Shown: positions 52,130-61,243 of the stretch, piece by piece | Position numbering within the stretch: the first letter of the stretch is position 1 | Layout: each line of letters begins with the position of its first letter | NCBI GenBank assembly: GCA_035642535.1 | Contig: DASQSE010000056.1 | Location: 19,505 to 83,504 of the forward strand | Direction of reading: 5' to 3' | Source: Jatrophihabitans sp035642535 | Lineage (GTDB): Bacteria; Actinomycetota; Actinomycetes; Mycobacteriales; Jatrophihabitantaceae | Length of the DNA stretch: 64,000 nucleotides | Program-made: the position numbers and the translations under genes | The notes under the pieces: generated by a model | Databases searched by the model: none | The model's input: the letters and a program-made list of their open reading frames with translations, nothing else | Told to the model about the DNA's origin: nothing

Positions 52130-53284
52130 TCAGAGACGTTCGATGATCGTGACGTTCGCCTGGCCGCCGCCCTCGCACATCGTCTGCAGGCCGTACCGGC
52201 CACCGGTGCGCTCGAGCTCGTTGAGCAGCGTCGCCATCAGCTTCGTCCCGGTCGCGCCGATCGGGTGACCGAGTGCGATTGCGCCGCCGTTGACGTTCAC
52301 GTTCGCCAGGTCGGCGCGGGTTTCCTTCGCCCAGGCGAGCACGACGGGCGCGAACGCCTCGTTGATCTCGACCAGGTCGATCTCGTCCAGCGTCATGCCG
52401 GCCTTGGCCAGCGCATGCTGCGTGGCGCGAATGGGGGCCGTGAGCATGTAGACCGGGTCGTCGGCGCGCACGGAGAGGTGGTGCACTCGTGCGCGCGGCG
52501 TCAATCCGAAGCGCCGGACGGCGTCCGCGGACGCGACGAGCGCGGCACTGGCCGCGTCCGAGATCTGCGACGCGACGGCGGCGGTGATCCGGCCGCCGTC
52601 GCGTAGCGGCTCGAGCGCGGCCATCTTCTCCAGCGAGGTGTCCCGGCGCGGACCCTCGTCGATCGCGACGTCGGCGAACGGCACGATCTCGTTCGCGAAC
52701 CGGCCGGCGTCGATCGCGGCCACGGCGCGGCGGTGGCTCTCGAGCGCGTACTCCTCCATCGCCCGCCGGCTGATGTCCCACTTCTCGGCGATCAGGTCGG
52801 CAGCGCGGAACTGCGAGATCTCCTGATCGCCGTACCGCTTCGCCCAGCCGACGGCGCCGCTGAACGGCGTCTCGTAGCCGAGCTGTCGGCCCATCGTCAT
52901 CGCCGAGGAGATCGGGACTGCGGTCATGTTCTGCACGCCGCCGGCCACCACGAGATCGGCGGTCCCGCTCAGCACGGCCTGCGCGGCGAAGTGCACGGCC
53001 TGCTGGCTGGAGCCGCACTGCCGATCGACGGTCACCCCGGGCACCTCGTCCGAGAACCCGGTCGAGAGCCAGCATGTGCGGGCGATGTCGCCGGACTGCG
53101 GGCCGAGCGTGTCCGTGCACCCGAAGATGACGTCGTCGACCGCGTCCGGGTCGGCGCTCGGGTTGCGGTCGAACAGCGCGGTGATCACGTGCGCGCCGAG
53201 GTCCGCCGGATGCACCTGCGAGAGCGCGCCCTTCCTGCGCCCGACCGGAGTGCGGACGATGTCGACGAGGTAGGCCTCAGCCAC
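52130..53284 (-). CDS. fadA6: Acetyl-CoA acyltransferase FadA6 (steroid C/D-ring thiolase)
   Basis: 384 aa thiolase. Nucleophile Cys at about residue 90 in RQCGSSQQAVHFAAQ, NVNGGAIALGHPIGATG (His) and MCEGGGQANVTII (second Cys). Location and gene order kstR2-fadA6 match Rv3557c-Rv3556c of M. tuberculosis, where FadA6 cleaves a late C/D-ring intermediate. GTG 53284 overlaps the kstR2 stop. Last gene of the minus-strand half of the cluster. Confidence 0.92.
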   Translation of the reverse strand: MAEAYLVDIVRTPVGRRKGALSQVHPADLGAHVITALFDRNPSADPDAVDDVIFGCTDTLGPQSGDIARTCWLSTGFSDEVPGVTVDRQCGSSQQAVHFAAQAVLSGTADLVVAGGVQNMTAVPISSAMTMGRQLGYETPFSGAVGWAKRYGDQEISQFRAADLIAEKWDISRRAMEEYALESHRRAVAAIDAGRFANEIVPFADVAIDEGPRRDTSLEKMAALEPLRDGGRITAAVASQISDAASAALVASADAVRRFGLTPRARVHHLSVRADDPVYMLTAPIRATQHALAKAGMTLDEIDLVEINEAFAPVVLAWAKETRADLANVNVNGGAIALGHPIGATGTKLMATLLNELERTGGRYGLQTMCEGGGQANVTIIERL

Positions 53285-53881
53285 GCCTTGCTCCCTTGGT
53301 GGCGATGCCGTCGAGGACGATCGAGAGGTACTGCTGCGCGATGTCGGCGATGCCGAGCTTGCCGCCCGGCCGATACCACCCGACACCGACCCAGACCGTG
53401 TCGCGCAGGAACCGGTAGGAGAGCTCGACGTCCAGATCAGGGCGGAAGCTGCCGTCCGCGACGCCGGCCCGGAGCACGTCGTGCCACATGCGACGGAACT
53501 CGGTTAAGCGCTGTGGGATGTACGCGAAGCGCGGCTGGCTCGCGAGGCGCCGCGCCTCCGCCTGGTAGATGGCCACCGCGGCGTGCTGCTCGTCCAGCGC
53601 CTCGAAGGACGCGGTGACGATCGCCTCGAGCGTGCCGCGCGGACCGAGCTCCTCGGCGACGATCGCCTGGTAGCGCTCGAACAGCGCGTCGAGGAAGCGG
53701 CGCAGGATCTCGTCCACCATCGACTCCTTCGAGTCGAAGTGGTGGTACAGGCTGCCGGACAGAATGCCCGCTGCGTCGGCGATGTCGCGCACCGTCGTCG
53801 CGCGCAGACCGCGCTCGGCGAACAGCCGCGCCGCGATGTCGAGCAGCTCACCGCGTCGGTCGGTGGACGGAACGGCGCTCA
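53277..53881 (-). CDS. kstR2: TetR-family repressor KstR2
   Basis: 201 aa. HTH: LLDIAARLFAERGLRATTVRDIADAAGILSGSLYHHFDSKESMVDEIL, and C-terminal TVWVGVGWYRPGGKLGIADIA, characteristic of KstR2. KstR2 represses the HIP (C/D-ring) regulon and is released by HIP-CoA. Identity is supported by synteny and by a perfect KstR2 box at 55823-55836. ATG overlaps the SDR stop by three bases. Confidence 0.92.
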
Positions 53882-54655
53882 TGGGTGCTGCGAGCTCACG
53901 GAGATGACCTCGCCCGTGAGGTACGAGGAGTAGTCGCTGGCGAGGAACACGATCACGTTCGCCACCTCCCACGGGTGTGCTGCGCGGCCGAACACCTCGC
54001 GCTCGGTCAGCTCGGCGAGCACTTCGTCGCTGGTGACCGTCGCCAGGTGCGGGTGCATGGCCAGGCTCGGCGCGACCGCGTTGACGCGGATCTGGTGCGG
54101 CGCCGCATCGAGCGCTGCGGAGCGGGTCAGCGCCATGACACCTGCCTTGGCGGCGGCGTAGTGCACCTGGCCGGCCTGGGCACGCCAGCCGACGACCGAG
54201 GCGTTGTTGACGACCGCTCCCCCGCCGCCCTGCGCGACCATCTGCTTCAACGCGGCGCGGGTGCAGCGAAACGTCCCGTTGAGGGTCACGTCGAGGACGC
54301 GCGTCCACTCGTCATCGGCCATCTCGAGAATCGACCTGGTGCCGCCGAGTCCCGCGTTGTTGATGACGACGTCGATCCGCCCGAATGTCGCGACGGCGCC
54401 GCCGACGAGCCGCTGCACCTGGGTCTCGTCGGTCACGTCACAGGGCAGGGCGGCGACCGCGCCGCCGTGTTCGGCCTTGAGCGCGTCCAGCGTTTCGCCG
54501 AGCCGGCGCTCGTGCGCATCGCTGATGACGACCTGCGCGCCCTCCTCGAGGCAGCGACGCGCCGCGGCATGGCCGATGCCCGCGCCCGCGGCCGCCGTCA
54601 CGACGACGACCCTTCCCGCGAGCAGCGCGTGCCCTTCTGGGTAGCTCGGGATCAC
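53879..54655 (-). CDS. ipdF: Short-chain dehydrogenase, Rv3559c/IpdF-type
   Basis: 258 aa SDR. Cofactor motif VVVVTAAAGAGIGHAAARR (variant TGxxxGxG), NNAG at about residue 98, and VVNNASVVGWRAQAGQVHYAAAKAG with the Ser-Tyr-Lys triad. N-terminal PSYPEGHALLAGR is characteristic of the Rv3559c group, an oxidoreductase in C/D-ring degradation. GTG 54655 overlaps the fadE30 stop (GTGA). Exact step assigned from the M. tuberculosis cluster only. Confidence 0.88.
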   Translation of the reverse strand: MIPSYPEGHALLAGRVVVVTAAAGAGIGHAAARRCLEEGAQVVISDAHERRLGETLDALKAEHGGAVAALPCDVTDETQVQRLVGGAVATFGRIDVVINNAGLGGTRSILEMADDEWTRVLDVTLNGTFRCTRAALKQMVAQGGGGAVVNNASVVGWRAQAGQVHYAAAKAGVMALTRSAALDAAPHQIRVNAVAPSLAMHPHLATVTSDEVLAELTEREVFGRAAHPWEVANVIVFLASDYSSYLTGEVISVSSQHP

Positions 54656-55809
54656 GGGCGCGGTTCCCGCGGCAGGCCGAGGGTGCGCTCGGCGATGATG
54701 TTGCGCTGGATCTCGTCCGAGCCGCCGTAGATCGTGTCCGCCCGGCTGAACAGGTAGAGCCGCTGCCACTCGTCCAGCCCGTCCGGACCCTCGACCATCG
54801 ATGCCGCGCCGCGCACCTCCATCGCGAGCTCACCCAGCTCGCGGTGCCAGTGCGCCCACAGCAGCTTCGCGACGCTCGTCTCGGTGCCGGGTGCGCCGGA
54901 CGAGACGCTCGCGAGCGTACGTTCCGCGTGCGCGCGCATGACCTCGAGGCCGACGCGTGACCGGATGAGCTTGTCGCGGACGATCGGCTCGTCGTAGGCG
55001 CCGCTGCCCTTCGCGAGCGTGACGACCGCGTCCAACTCGCGACGGAACCCGACCTGATTCGCCAGCGTCGAGATGCCGCGCTCGAAACCCAACGTGCCCA
55101 TCGCGACGCGCCAGCCGTCGCCGACCGCGCCGACCACCATCGACGCGTCGGTGCGCGCGTCATCGAAGAACACCTCGTTGAACTCCGCGGTGCCGGTGAG
55201 CTGGACGATCGGCCGGACGTCCACGCCTGGTTGCCGCATCGGGACGAGCAGGTACGAGAGGCCGTGGTGTCGCCGCGACCCGGGCTCGGTGCGCGCGACG
55301 ACGAAGCACCAGTCGGCGACGTGCGCGAAGGAGGTCCACACCTTCTGGCCGGTCACCGACCACTGCCCGTCGACGAGCTTCGCCGCGGTCGACACGGCCG
55401 CGAGGTCGGAGCCGGCGCCGGGCTCCGAGTAGCCCTGGCACCACAGCTCCTCGACCGCCTTGATCTTGGGCAGGAAGCGGGCCTGCTGCTCGTCGGTGCC
55501 GAAGGCGATGAGCGTCGGGCCGAGCAGCTCCTCGCCCAGGTGATTCACGCTGCGCGGCGCCTTCACCCGCGCGTACTCCTCGTGGAAGATCACCTGCTCG
55601 GCAATCGTCGCCGCGCGGCCGCCGTACTCCGTCGGCCAGCCCAGGCAGGTCCAGCCCGCGTCGGCCAGATGCCGGTGCCACGCGAGCCGCGCCTCGAAGG
55701 ACTCGTGCTCGCGGCCGGGCCCGCCGGTGTCGCGCACGTTCGCGAACTCGCCCGAGAGCGCGGCCTCCAGCCAGTCCCGCACCTTGGCTCGGAACGCGGC
55801 ATCCGTCAC
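54652..55809 (-). CDS. fadE30: Acyl-CoA dehydrogenase FadE30
   Basis: 385 aa. Motifs: HLADAGWTCLGWPTEYGGR, QGYSEPGAGSDLAAV, VTGQKVWTSFAHVADW, and C-terminal IYGGSDEIQRNIIAERTLGLPR. Equivalent by position to Rv3560c, an acyl-CoA dehydrogenase acting on a HIP-CoA-derived intermediate. GTG 55809 follows the KstR2 box by 13 bases; TAGGGT on the minus strand is a candidate -10 giving a very short or absent leader. First gene of the minus-strand operon. Confidence 0.9.
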   Translation of the reverse strand: MTDAAFRAKVRDWLEAALSGEFANVRDTGGPGREHESFEARLAWHRHLADAGWTCLGWPTEYGGRAATIAEQVIFHEEYARVKAPRSVNHLGEELLGPTLIAFGTDEQQARFLPKIKAVEELWCQGYSEPGAGSDLAAVSTAAKLVDGQWSVTGQKVWTSFAHVADWCFVVARTEPGSRRHHGLSYLLVPMRQPGVDVRPIVQLTGTAEFNEVFFDDARTDASMVVGAVGDGWRVAMGTLGFERGISTLANQVGFRRELDAVVTLAKGSGAYDEPIVRDKLIRSRVGLEVMRAHAERTLASVSSGAPGTETSVAKLLWAHWHRELGELAMEVRGAASMVEGPDGLDEWQRLYLFSRADTIYGGSDEIQRNIIAERTLGLPREPRP

Positions 55810-55822
55810 GGTAAAGTACCCT

Positions 55823-55836
55823 ACCAAGCACTTGCT
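55823..55836. promoter_or_regulatory. KstR2 box between fadE30 and fadD3
   Basis: ACCAAGCACTTGCT matches the published KstR2 consensus AnCAAGnnCTTGnT at every fixed position. It sits between the two divergent operons, 13 bases from fadE30 and 20 from fadD3, so one site can repress both. Confidence 0.93.
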
Positions 55837-55855
55837 AGGTTCAGCAGGAGTTGCG

Positions 55856-57370
55856 GTGACCACCATCCCCGAGGCGCTGATTCGGGCCGCCGACAAGTTC
55901 GGCGACGCCGAAGCGCTCGTGGATGGCGAGGTGCGGCTGAGCTGGCGCGACCTGCTCGACGAGGTGCGTACCGCGGCAAGGTGCTACGTCGCCGCGGGGA
56001 TCCAGCCGGGCGACCGGGTCGCGGTGTGGGCGCCGAACACGCACCACTGGGTGAGCGCGGCGCTCGGTGCGCAGTACGCCGCCGCGACGCTGGTGCCGAT
56101 CAACACCCGGTTCACCGGCCACGAGGCGCTCGACATCCTGCTGCGTACCAAGGCGTCGGCGCTCGTCGTCGCGGACGAGTTCCTCGGCACGGACCGGCTC
56201 GCGCAACTGCGCGCCGCAGGCGAGACACCGCAGTTGCGCACCGTCGTCCAGCTACCAACCGGCTGGTCGGAGGTCGGCTCGCGCGCTGCCGAGGTGCCGG
56301 CCGAGCAGGCGGATGCGCGCGCGGCCGCGGTGCGGGACGACGATGTCAGCGACATCCTGTTCACGTCCGGGACGACCGGGCGCTCGAAGGGCGTGCGCTC
56401 CGCGCATCGGCAGGTCGTGGACGTGGCGCGGGCCTGGGCGGAGTGCGGCGGGGTCGACGCCGACGATCGCTATCTCGTCGTCAACCCGTTCTTCCACAGC
56501 TTCGGCTACAAGGCCGGCATCGTTGTGTCCCTGCTGACCGGCGCGACGATCGTCCCGCAGGCCGTCTACGACGTCGAGCAGGCGATGCGGCTGATCCAGG
56601 ACGAGCGGATCACCGTGCTGCCCGGCGCGCCGACGATCTTTCAGACGATCCTCGACCACCCCGCACGCGAGCAGTACGACCTGTCCTCGCTGCGCTTTGC
56701 CGTGACCGGCGCTGCGGTCGTGCCGGTGGCGCTCGTCGAGCGGATGCAGAAGGAGCTGAGCTTCGACATCGTCCTGACAGCGTTCGGCATGACCGAGGCG
56801 GTGGTCGCGACGATGTGCCGGCGCGACGATCCGCCGGACGTTGTGGCGCACACCTGCGGCCGCGCCGTCGCCGGCTTCGAGGCCAGGATCGGTGACCACG
56901 GCGAGGTGCTGCTGCGCGGTCCGAACGTGATGCTCGGCTACCTCGACGACCCGGAGGCGACAGCGGCCGTGATCGACGGCGACGGCTGGCTACACACCGG
57001 CGACGTCGGCACGCTGGACGAGCACGGTTATGTGCGCATCACCGACCGGCTCAAGGACATGTACATCAGCGGCGGCTTCAACGTGTATCCCGCCGAGGTC
57101 GAGCAAACCCTGGCGCACCTGGATGGCGTGGCCGACGCCGCGGTGATCGGCGTGCCCGACGATCGGCTCGGCGAGGTCGGGCTGGCTCTCGTGGTGCCCA
57201 AGGCGAACGGGCAACCGACGGTCGAGGACGTCCTCGGGTGCTGCCGCGAACGGCTCGCCAACTACAAGGTGCCGCGCCGCGTCGAGTTCGTCGACGCCCT
57301 CCCGCGCAACCTCGCCGGCAAGGTGTTGAAGACCGTCCTCCGAGAGGAGTACGCACATGTCCGAGGATGA
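55856..57370 (+). CDS. fadD3: HIP-CoA ligase FadD3
   Basis: 504 aa acyl-CoA synthetase. AMP-binding P-loop ILFTSGTTGRSKGV at about residues 167-180, TAFGMTEA, GWLHTGDVGTLDEHG, DMYISGGFNVYPAEVE, and the catalytic Lys in PRNLAGKVLK near residue 488. FadD3 activates HIP, the C/D-ring propionate left after A/B-ring removal, to start its degradation. GTG 55856 with AGGAG five bases upstream; divergent from fadE30. First gene of the plus-strand operon. Confidence 0.94.
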   Translation: MTTIPEALIRAADKFGDAEALVDGEVRLSWRDLLDEVRTAARCYVAAGIQPGDRVAVWAPNTHHWVSAALGAQYAAATLVPINTRFTGHEALDILLRTKASALVVADEFLGTDRLAQLRAAGETPQLRTVVQLPTGWSEVGSRAAEVPAEQADARAAAVRDDDVSDILFTSGTTGRSKGVRSAHRQVVDVARAWAECGGVDADDRYLVVNPFFHSFGYKAGIVVSLLTGATIVPQAVYDVEQAMRLIQDERITVLPGAPTIFQTILDHPAREQYDLSSLRFAVTGAAVVPVALVERMQKELSFDIVLTAFGMTEAVVATMCRRDDPPDVVAHTCGRAVAGFEARIGDHGEVLLRGPNVMLGYLDDPEATAAVIDGDGWLHTGDVGTLDEHGYVRITDRLKDMYISGGFNVYPAEVEQTLAHLDGVADAAVIGVPDDRLGEVGLALVVPKANGQPTVEDVLGCCRERLANYKVPRRVEFVDALPRNLAGKVLKTVLREEYAHVRG

Positions 57371-58205
57371 GCCGGTCGCGTACGAGGTGCGCGGCTCGAC
57401 GGCCGTCGTCACGATGGACCGCCCGGACTACCGCAACGCGCAGAACTCGCGGATGACCTACGCCCTCGATCGCGCCTTCGGCCGCGCCGTGGACGACGAC
57501 GCCGTCAAGGTGATCGTGCTGGCCGGCGCCGGCAAGCACTTCTCCGCCGGCCACGACATCGGGACGCCTGGGCGCGACGTCGACGTCCATTACCCGAACG
57601 AGGCGGTCATCTGGTGGGACCACGTCGGGCGCGAGGGCGGCGACCTCCGCTACGCGCGCGAGATGGAGGTCTACCTCGGTATGTGCCGCCGCTGGCGCGA
57701 GGTACCCAAGCCGATGATCGCGATGGTGCAGGGCGCCTGCGTCGCCGGCGGACTCATGCTGGCATTCGTCTGCGACCTCATCGTCGCGTCGGACGACGCC
57801 TTCTTCGCCGACCCGGTCGTGCGGATGGGTATCCCGGGCGTCGAATACTTCGCGCATCCATGGGTCATCGGGCCGCGCGCGGCGAAGGAGGTGCTGTTCA
57901 CCGGCGACCGGTTCAGCGCCCAGCGCGCGTACGAGTGGGGCATGGTCAACCGGGTCGTCCCGCGCGCAGCGCTCGAGGACGAGACGTTCGGGCTCGCCAC
58001 GCGCATCGCGGAGATGCCGCGCTTCGGGCTGGCCCTGACCAAGCGCGCGGTGAACCAGTGCGAGGACGCGATGGGCATGCGCGGCGGGATGGACTCGGTG
58101 TTCGGCTTGCACCACTTCGCGCATGCGCACAACGCCGAGGTGGGCGCCGATTCGCTCGGCGGCATGGACGCGAAGTCGATGAAGGCGTCCGCCGGTGGAT
58201 CTTGA
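57357..58205 (+). CDS. Enoyl-CoA hydratase/isomerase family protein within the HIP cluster
   Basis: 282 aa crotonase: TMDRPDYRNAQNSRM, VLAGAGKHFSAGHDIG (oxyanion hole), VQGACVAGGLMLAFVCDLIVASDD with FFADPVVRMGIPGVEYF, and FTGDRFSAQRAYEWGMV. Overlaps fadD3 by 14 bases and fadE31 by 11. The M. tuberculosis cluster runs fadD3-fadE31 with no gene between, so this is an insertion relative to it. Probably hydrates an enoyl-CoA of the pathway; not obviously EchA20. Confidence 0.9.
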   Translation: MSEDEPVAYEVRGSTAVVTMDRPDYRNAQNSRMTYALDRAFGRAVDDDAVKVIVLAGAGKHFSAGHDIGTPGRDVDVHYPNEAVIWWDHVGREGGDLRYAREMEVYLGMCRRWREVPKPMIAMVQGACVAGGLMLAFVCDLIVASDDAFFADPVVRMGIPGVEYFAHPWVIGPRAAKEVLFTGDRFSAQRAYEWGMVNRVVPRAALEDETFGLATRIAEMPRFGLALTKRAVNQCEDAMGMRGGMDSVFGLHHFAHAHNAEVGADSLGGMDAKSMKASAGGS

Positions 58206-59307
58206 CCTCGACGAGCAGACGACGGCCTTCCGCGACGAGGTGCGCGAGTTCCTGCGTGTGGCACCGCGGCTGCCGTCGATGGACACGCCCGACGGGTTCG
58301 CCGCGCACCGCGCGTGGGAGCACACCCTGGCCGACGCGCGCTTGTCGGTCGTCTCGTGGCCGCGCGAGTTCGGTGGCCGGGACGCGTCGCTGACGCAGTG
58401 GGTCGTGTTCGAGGAGGAGTACTACGCGGCGCAGGCACCACTCCGGGTGAGCCAGAACGGGATCTTCCTGCTCGCGCCGACCTTGTTCGCGCACGGGACG
58501 CCGGATCAGTTGCGGCGGATCCTGCCGCCGATGGCGCGCGCCGACGAGGTTTGGGCGCAGGCGTGGTCGGAGCCCGAGGCGGGCAGCGATCTCGCGGGGA
58601 TCAGGTCGCGCGCCGTGCCGACCGAAGGCGGCTGGCTGCTCTCCGGGCAGAAGACCTGGTCGACGCGCGCGACCTACGCCGACCGTGCGTTCGGGCTCTT
58701 CCGGAGCGACCTCGCCGCCGAGCGCCATCACGGGCTGACGTACTTCATGTTCGACCTGCACGCCGACGGTGTCAGCGTCCGCGGCATCTCGCAGCTGGAC
58801 GGCGAGCCCGGCTTCGCGGAGATCTTCCTCGACGATGTGTTCGTTCCGGATAGAGACGTGCTCGGCGAGGTCGGCGACGGCTGGCGGGTCGCCATGTCGA
58901 CGGCGTCCAACGAGCGTGGTCTGTCGCTGCGCTCCCCCGGCCGGTTCGTTGCAGCGGCGTGCCGGTTGGTCGACCTGTCGCGCGACTGCGCCGACACCGC
59001 GCTCACCGATCGCGTGGTCGACGCGTGGATCGGCGCCCGCGCGTACCAACTGCACACCTGGGCGACCGTCACCAGGTTGACCGACGGCGGCCGGCTCGGC
59101 GCCGAGTCGTCGATCGGCAAGCTGTTCTGGTCCGAGCTCGATGTCGCGCTGCACGAGACGGCGCTCGACCTGCTCGGCGCAGACGGAGAGCTGGCCGGCG
59201 ACTGGATGAGCGGCTACCTGTTCGCGCTCGCCGGGCCGATCTATGCCGGGACGAACGAGATCCAGCGCAACGTCGTCGCCGAGCGGCTGTTGGGGTTGCC
59301 GCGATGA
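58195..59307 (+). CDS. fadE31: Acyl-CoA dehydrogenase FadE31
   Basis: 370 aa. SWPREFGGRDASLTQW, AQAWSEPEAGSDLAGI, LSGQKTWSTRATYAD, IFLDDVFVPDRDVLGEVGDGW, and C-terminal IYAGTNEIQRNVVAERLLGLPR. By position equals Rv3562, which forms a heteromeric (alpha2beta2) acyl-CoA dehydrogenase with FadE32. GTG 58195 overlaps the hydratase gene; ends in ATGA overlap with fadE32. Confidence 0.92.
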   Translation: MDLDLDEQTTAFRDEVREFLRVAPRLPSMDTPDGFAAHRAWEHTLADARLSVVSWPREFGGRDASLTQWVVFEEEYYAAQAPLRVSQNGIFLLAPTLFAHGTPDQLRRILPPMARADEVWAQAWSEPEAGSDLAGIRSRAVPTEGGWLLSGQKTWSTRATYADRAFGLFRSDLAAERHHGLTYFMFDLHADGVSVRGISQLDGEPGFAEIFLDDVFVPDRDVLGEVGDGWRVAMSTASNERGLSLRSPGRFVAAACRLVDLSRDCADTALTDRVVDAWIGARAYQLHTWATVTRLTDGGRLGAESSIGKLFWSELDVALHETALDLLGADGELAGDWMSGYLFALAGPIYAGTNEIQRNVVAERLLGLPR

Positions 59308-60206
59308 GGTTCACGCCCGAGCCGGAACAGCTGGCCTTCGCTACGGCGCTGCGCGAGCTGTTCGCTTCGTCGGACGTCCCGGTCGCGGCGCGTGCCTGGG
59401 CGGCCGGCGACGCCGCGCCGGGCCGCAAGCTGTGGGCGCGGCTGGCCGAGCTCGGCGTCGCGGAGATGGCCGCGGATGCGGTCGGGCTGGTCCTCGCGTT
59501 CGAGGAGTTGGGCCGCGCCGCCGTGCCCGGCCCGTATGTCGAGTCGGTCGCCGTCCTACCGGCGCTCATCGCGATCGACGCTGACACGATGGCCACGCTC
59601 GCGATGCCGCCGCACGTCCCGTTCGCAGTCGACGGGTGCGTCGCCGATGCGGTCTACCTGCTGCGCGGCAGCACGCTGAGCACGGCTTCGGCCGTCGCCA
59701 CGAAGGCGTCGGTCGACCGGGCGCGGCTGCTCACCGAACTCGAGCCGGCGCAGGAGGTGGCCGAGGTTCACCCGAGTGCGGCGTTCGGGCGCGGCGCGCT
59801 GGCCGCCGCCGCCCAGCTCCTCGGCGCCGGTGCGGCGCTGCTCGACCGCGCGACCGACTACGCGACGGCGCGGCGCCAGTTCGGCAGGCCCATCGGCAGC
59901 TTCCAGGCCGTGAAACACCAACTGGCCGATGCATATGTCGCGCTCGAACTCGCCCGCCCGCTGCTGTTCGGCGCCGCCATCGCGCTCGGCTCGGCAACTG
60001 CCGAGCGGGACGTGTCGGCGGCCAAGGTGGCCTGCAGCGACGCCGCGTACCGGGCGGCGCGCACCGCGCTGCAGGTACACGGCGCGATCGGCTACACCGC
60101 CGAATACGACCTCGCGCTCTGGCTGACGAAGGTGCGGGCGCTGACCTTCGCGTGGGGGACGCAACGCATGCACCGCGACCGGGTTCGGAGGGCGATAGGC
60201 GGATGA
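59304..60206 (+). CDS. fadE32: Acyl-CoA dehydrogenase FadE32
   Basis: 300 aa, short for an acyl-CoA dehydrogenase, as expected for the partner subunit of a heteromeric enzyme (Rv3563 is similar in size). LVLAFEELGRAAVPGPYVES, ATDYATARRQFGRPIGSFQAVKH and LQVHGAIGYTAEYDLALWL. The middle beta domain is reduced, consistent with sharing the active site with FadE31. Start and stop overlap both neighbours by four bases. Confidence 0.92.
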   Translation: MRFTPEPEQLAFATALRELFASSDVPVAARAWAAGDAAPGRKLWARLAELGVAEMAADAVGLVLAFEELGRAAVPGPYVESVAVLPALIAIDADTMATLAMPPHVPFAVDGCVADAVYLLRGSTLSTASAVATKASVDRARLLTELEPAQEVAEVHPSAAFGRGALAAAAQLLGAGAALLDRATDYATARRQFGRPIGSFQAVKHQLADAYVALELARPLLFGAAIALGSATAERDVSAAKVACSDAAYRAARTALQVHGAIGYTAEYDLALWLTKVRALTFAWGTQRMHRDRVRRAIGG

Positions 60207-61243
60207 TCGAACTGAGCGACGAGCAGCGCAGCCTGCGCGACGCAGTGCGCACGCTGCTCGGCAAACGGTCCGACAGCACTGCCGTCCGGCGCGCGATCAC
60301 CGAGCCGGGCGGCTACGACCCGACACTGTGGAGGGTGCTCTGCGAGCAGATCGGCGTCGCTGCGCTGGCTGTCCCGGAGCGGTTCGGCGGCGTGGGTGCG
60401 GACCGCCGCACCGTGCAGATCGTGCTCGAAGAGCTGGGCCGGACGCTCACGCCCGCACCAATGCTCGGCTCCGTTATCGCAGCCGCGCTGCTCGTCGCGC
60501 TGGATGACGCGGACGCGAATGCCCGCCTGCTGCCGCGCGTCGCGGCCGGCGGAGTTGCGGCCGTCGCGTGGGCCGATGCGAATGGCCGCTGGGGCGATGG
60601 CGCGTTCGAGGTTGCCGATGATCAGCTGACCGGTGCGGCGCACTTCGTGGTGGACGGGGATCTCGCCGAGATCCTGCTGGTCGTCGCCGACGGCGCCGTG
60701 TACGAAGTAGATCCGGCGGTCGCTGGACGGACGCACACGCCGACGATGGATCTCACCCGGCGACTGGCCCGGGTGCGCCTCGACGCCGTGCCGGGGCGAC
60801 GGATCGGTCCGGCCGATGCACGCGCGGCCCTCGGCGCGGCGCTCGACGACGCGGTTGTCGCGTTAGTCGCCGAACAGGTCGGGGCGGCGGGCGCCGCGCT
60901 GGAGATCACGGTCGGCTACACGAAGGTGCGCCACCAGTTCGGCCGTCCGATCGGCAGCTTCCAAGCCCTCAAGCATCGAATGGCCGACTTGCACGTCCTG
61001 CTCGAAGCCGCGCGCTGCGCCGCGTACGCCGCCGCCGAAGGCAGCGTGCATCCCGCTGTCGCGAAGGCCTACTGCTCTGAGGCGCTGCAGACCATCGCCG
61101 GCGAGATGATCCAGCTGCACGGCGGCATCGCGATCACCTGGGAGCACGACGCGCACCTGTACTTCAAGCGGGCGCACGGCAGTGCCGCACTGCTCGGCTC
61201 GCCGGCCGTGCACCGGCGCCGATTCGCGTCGGTCATCGAATGA
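60203..61243 (+). CDS. fadE33: Acyl-CoA dehydrogenase FadE33
   Basis: 346 aa. GVAALAVPERFGGVGADRRT, VLEELGRTLTPAPMLGS, YTKVRHQFGRPIGSFQALKHRM and QLHGGIAITWEHDAHLYFKR. Fits Rv3564 by order and size. It shares the RQFGRPIGSFQAxKH block with FadE32, suggesting a common origin. Starts in ATGA overlap with fadE32 and ends in overlap with the SnoaL-like gene. Confidence 0.91.
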   Translation: MIELSDEQRSLRDAVRTLLGKRSDSTAVRRAITEPGGYDPTLWRVLCEQIGVAALAVPERFGGVGADRRTVQIVLEELGRTLTPAPMLGSVIAAALLVALDDADANARLLPRVAAGGVAAVAWADANGRWGDGAFEVADDQLTGAAHFVVDGDLAEILLVVADGAVYEVDPAVAGRTHTPTMDLTRRLARVRLDAVPGRRIGPADARAALGAALDDAVVALVAEQVGAAGAALEITVGYTKVRHQFGRPIGSFQALKHRMADLHVLLEAARCAAYAAAEGSVHPAVAKAYCSEALQTIAGEMIQLHGGIAITWEHDAHLYFKRAHGSAALLGSPAVHRRRFASVIE

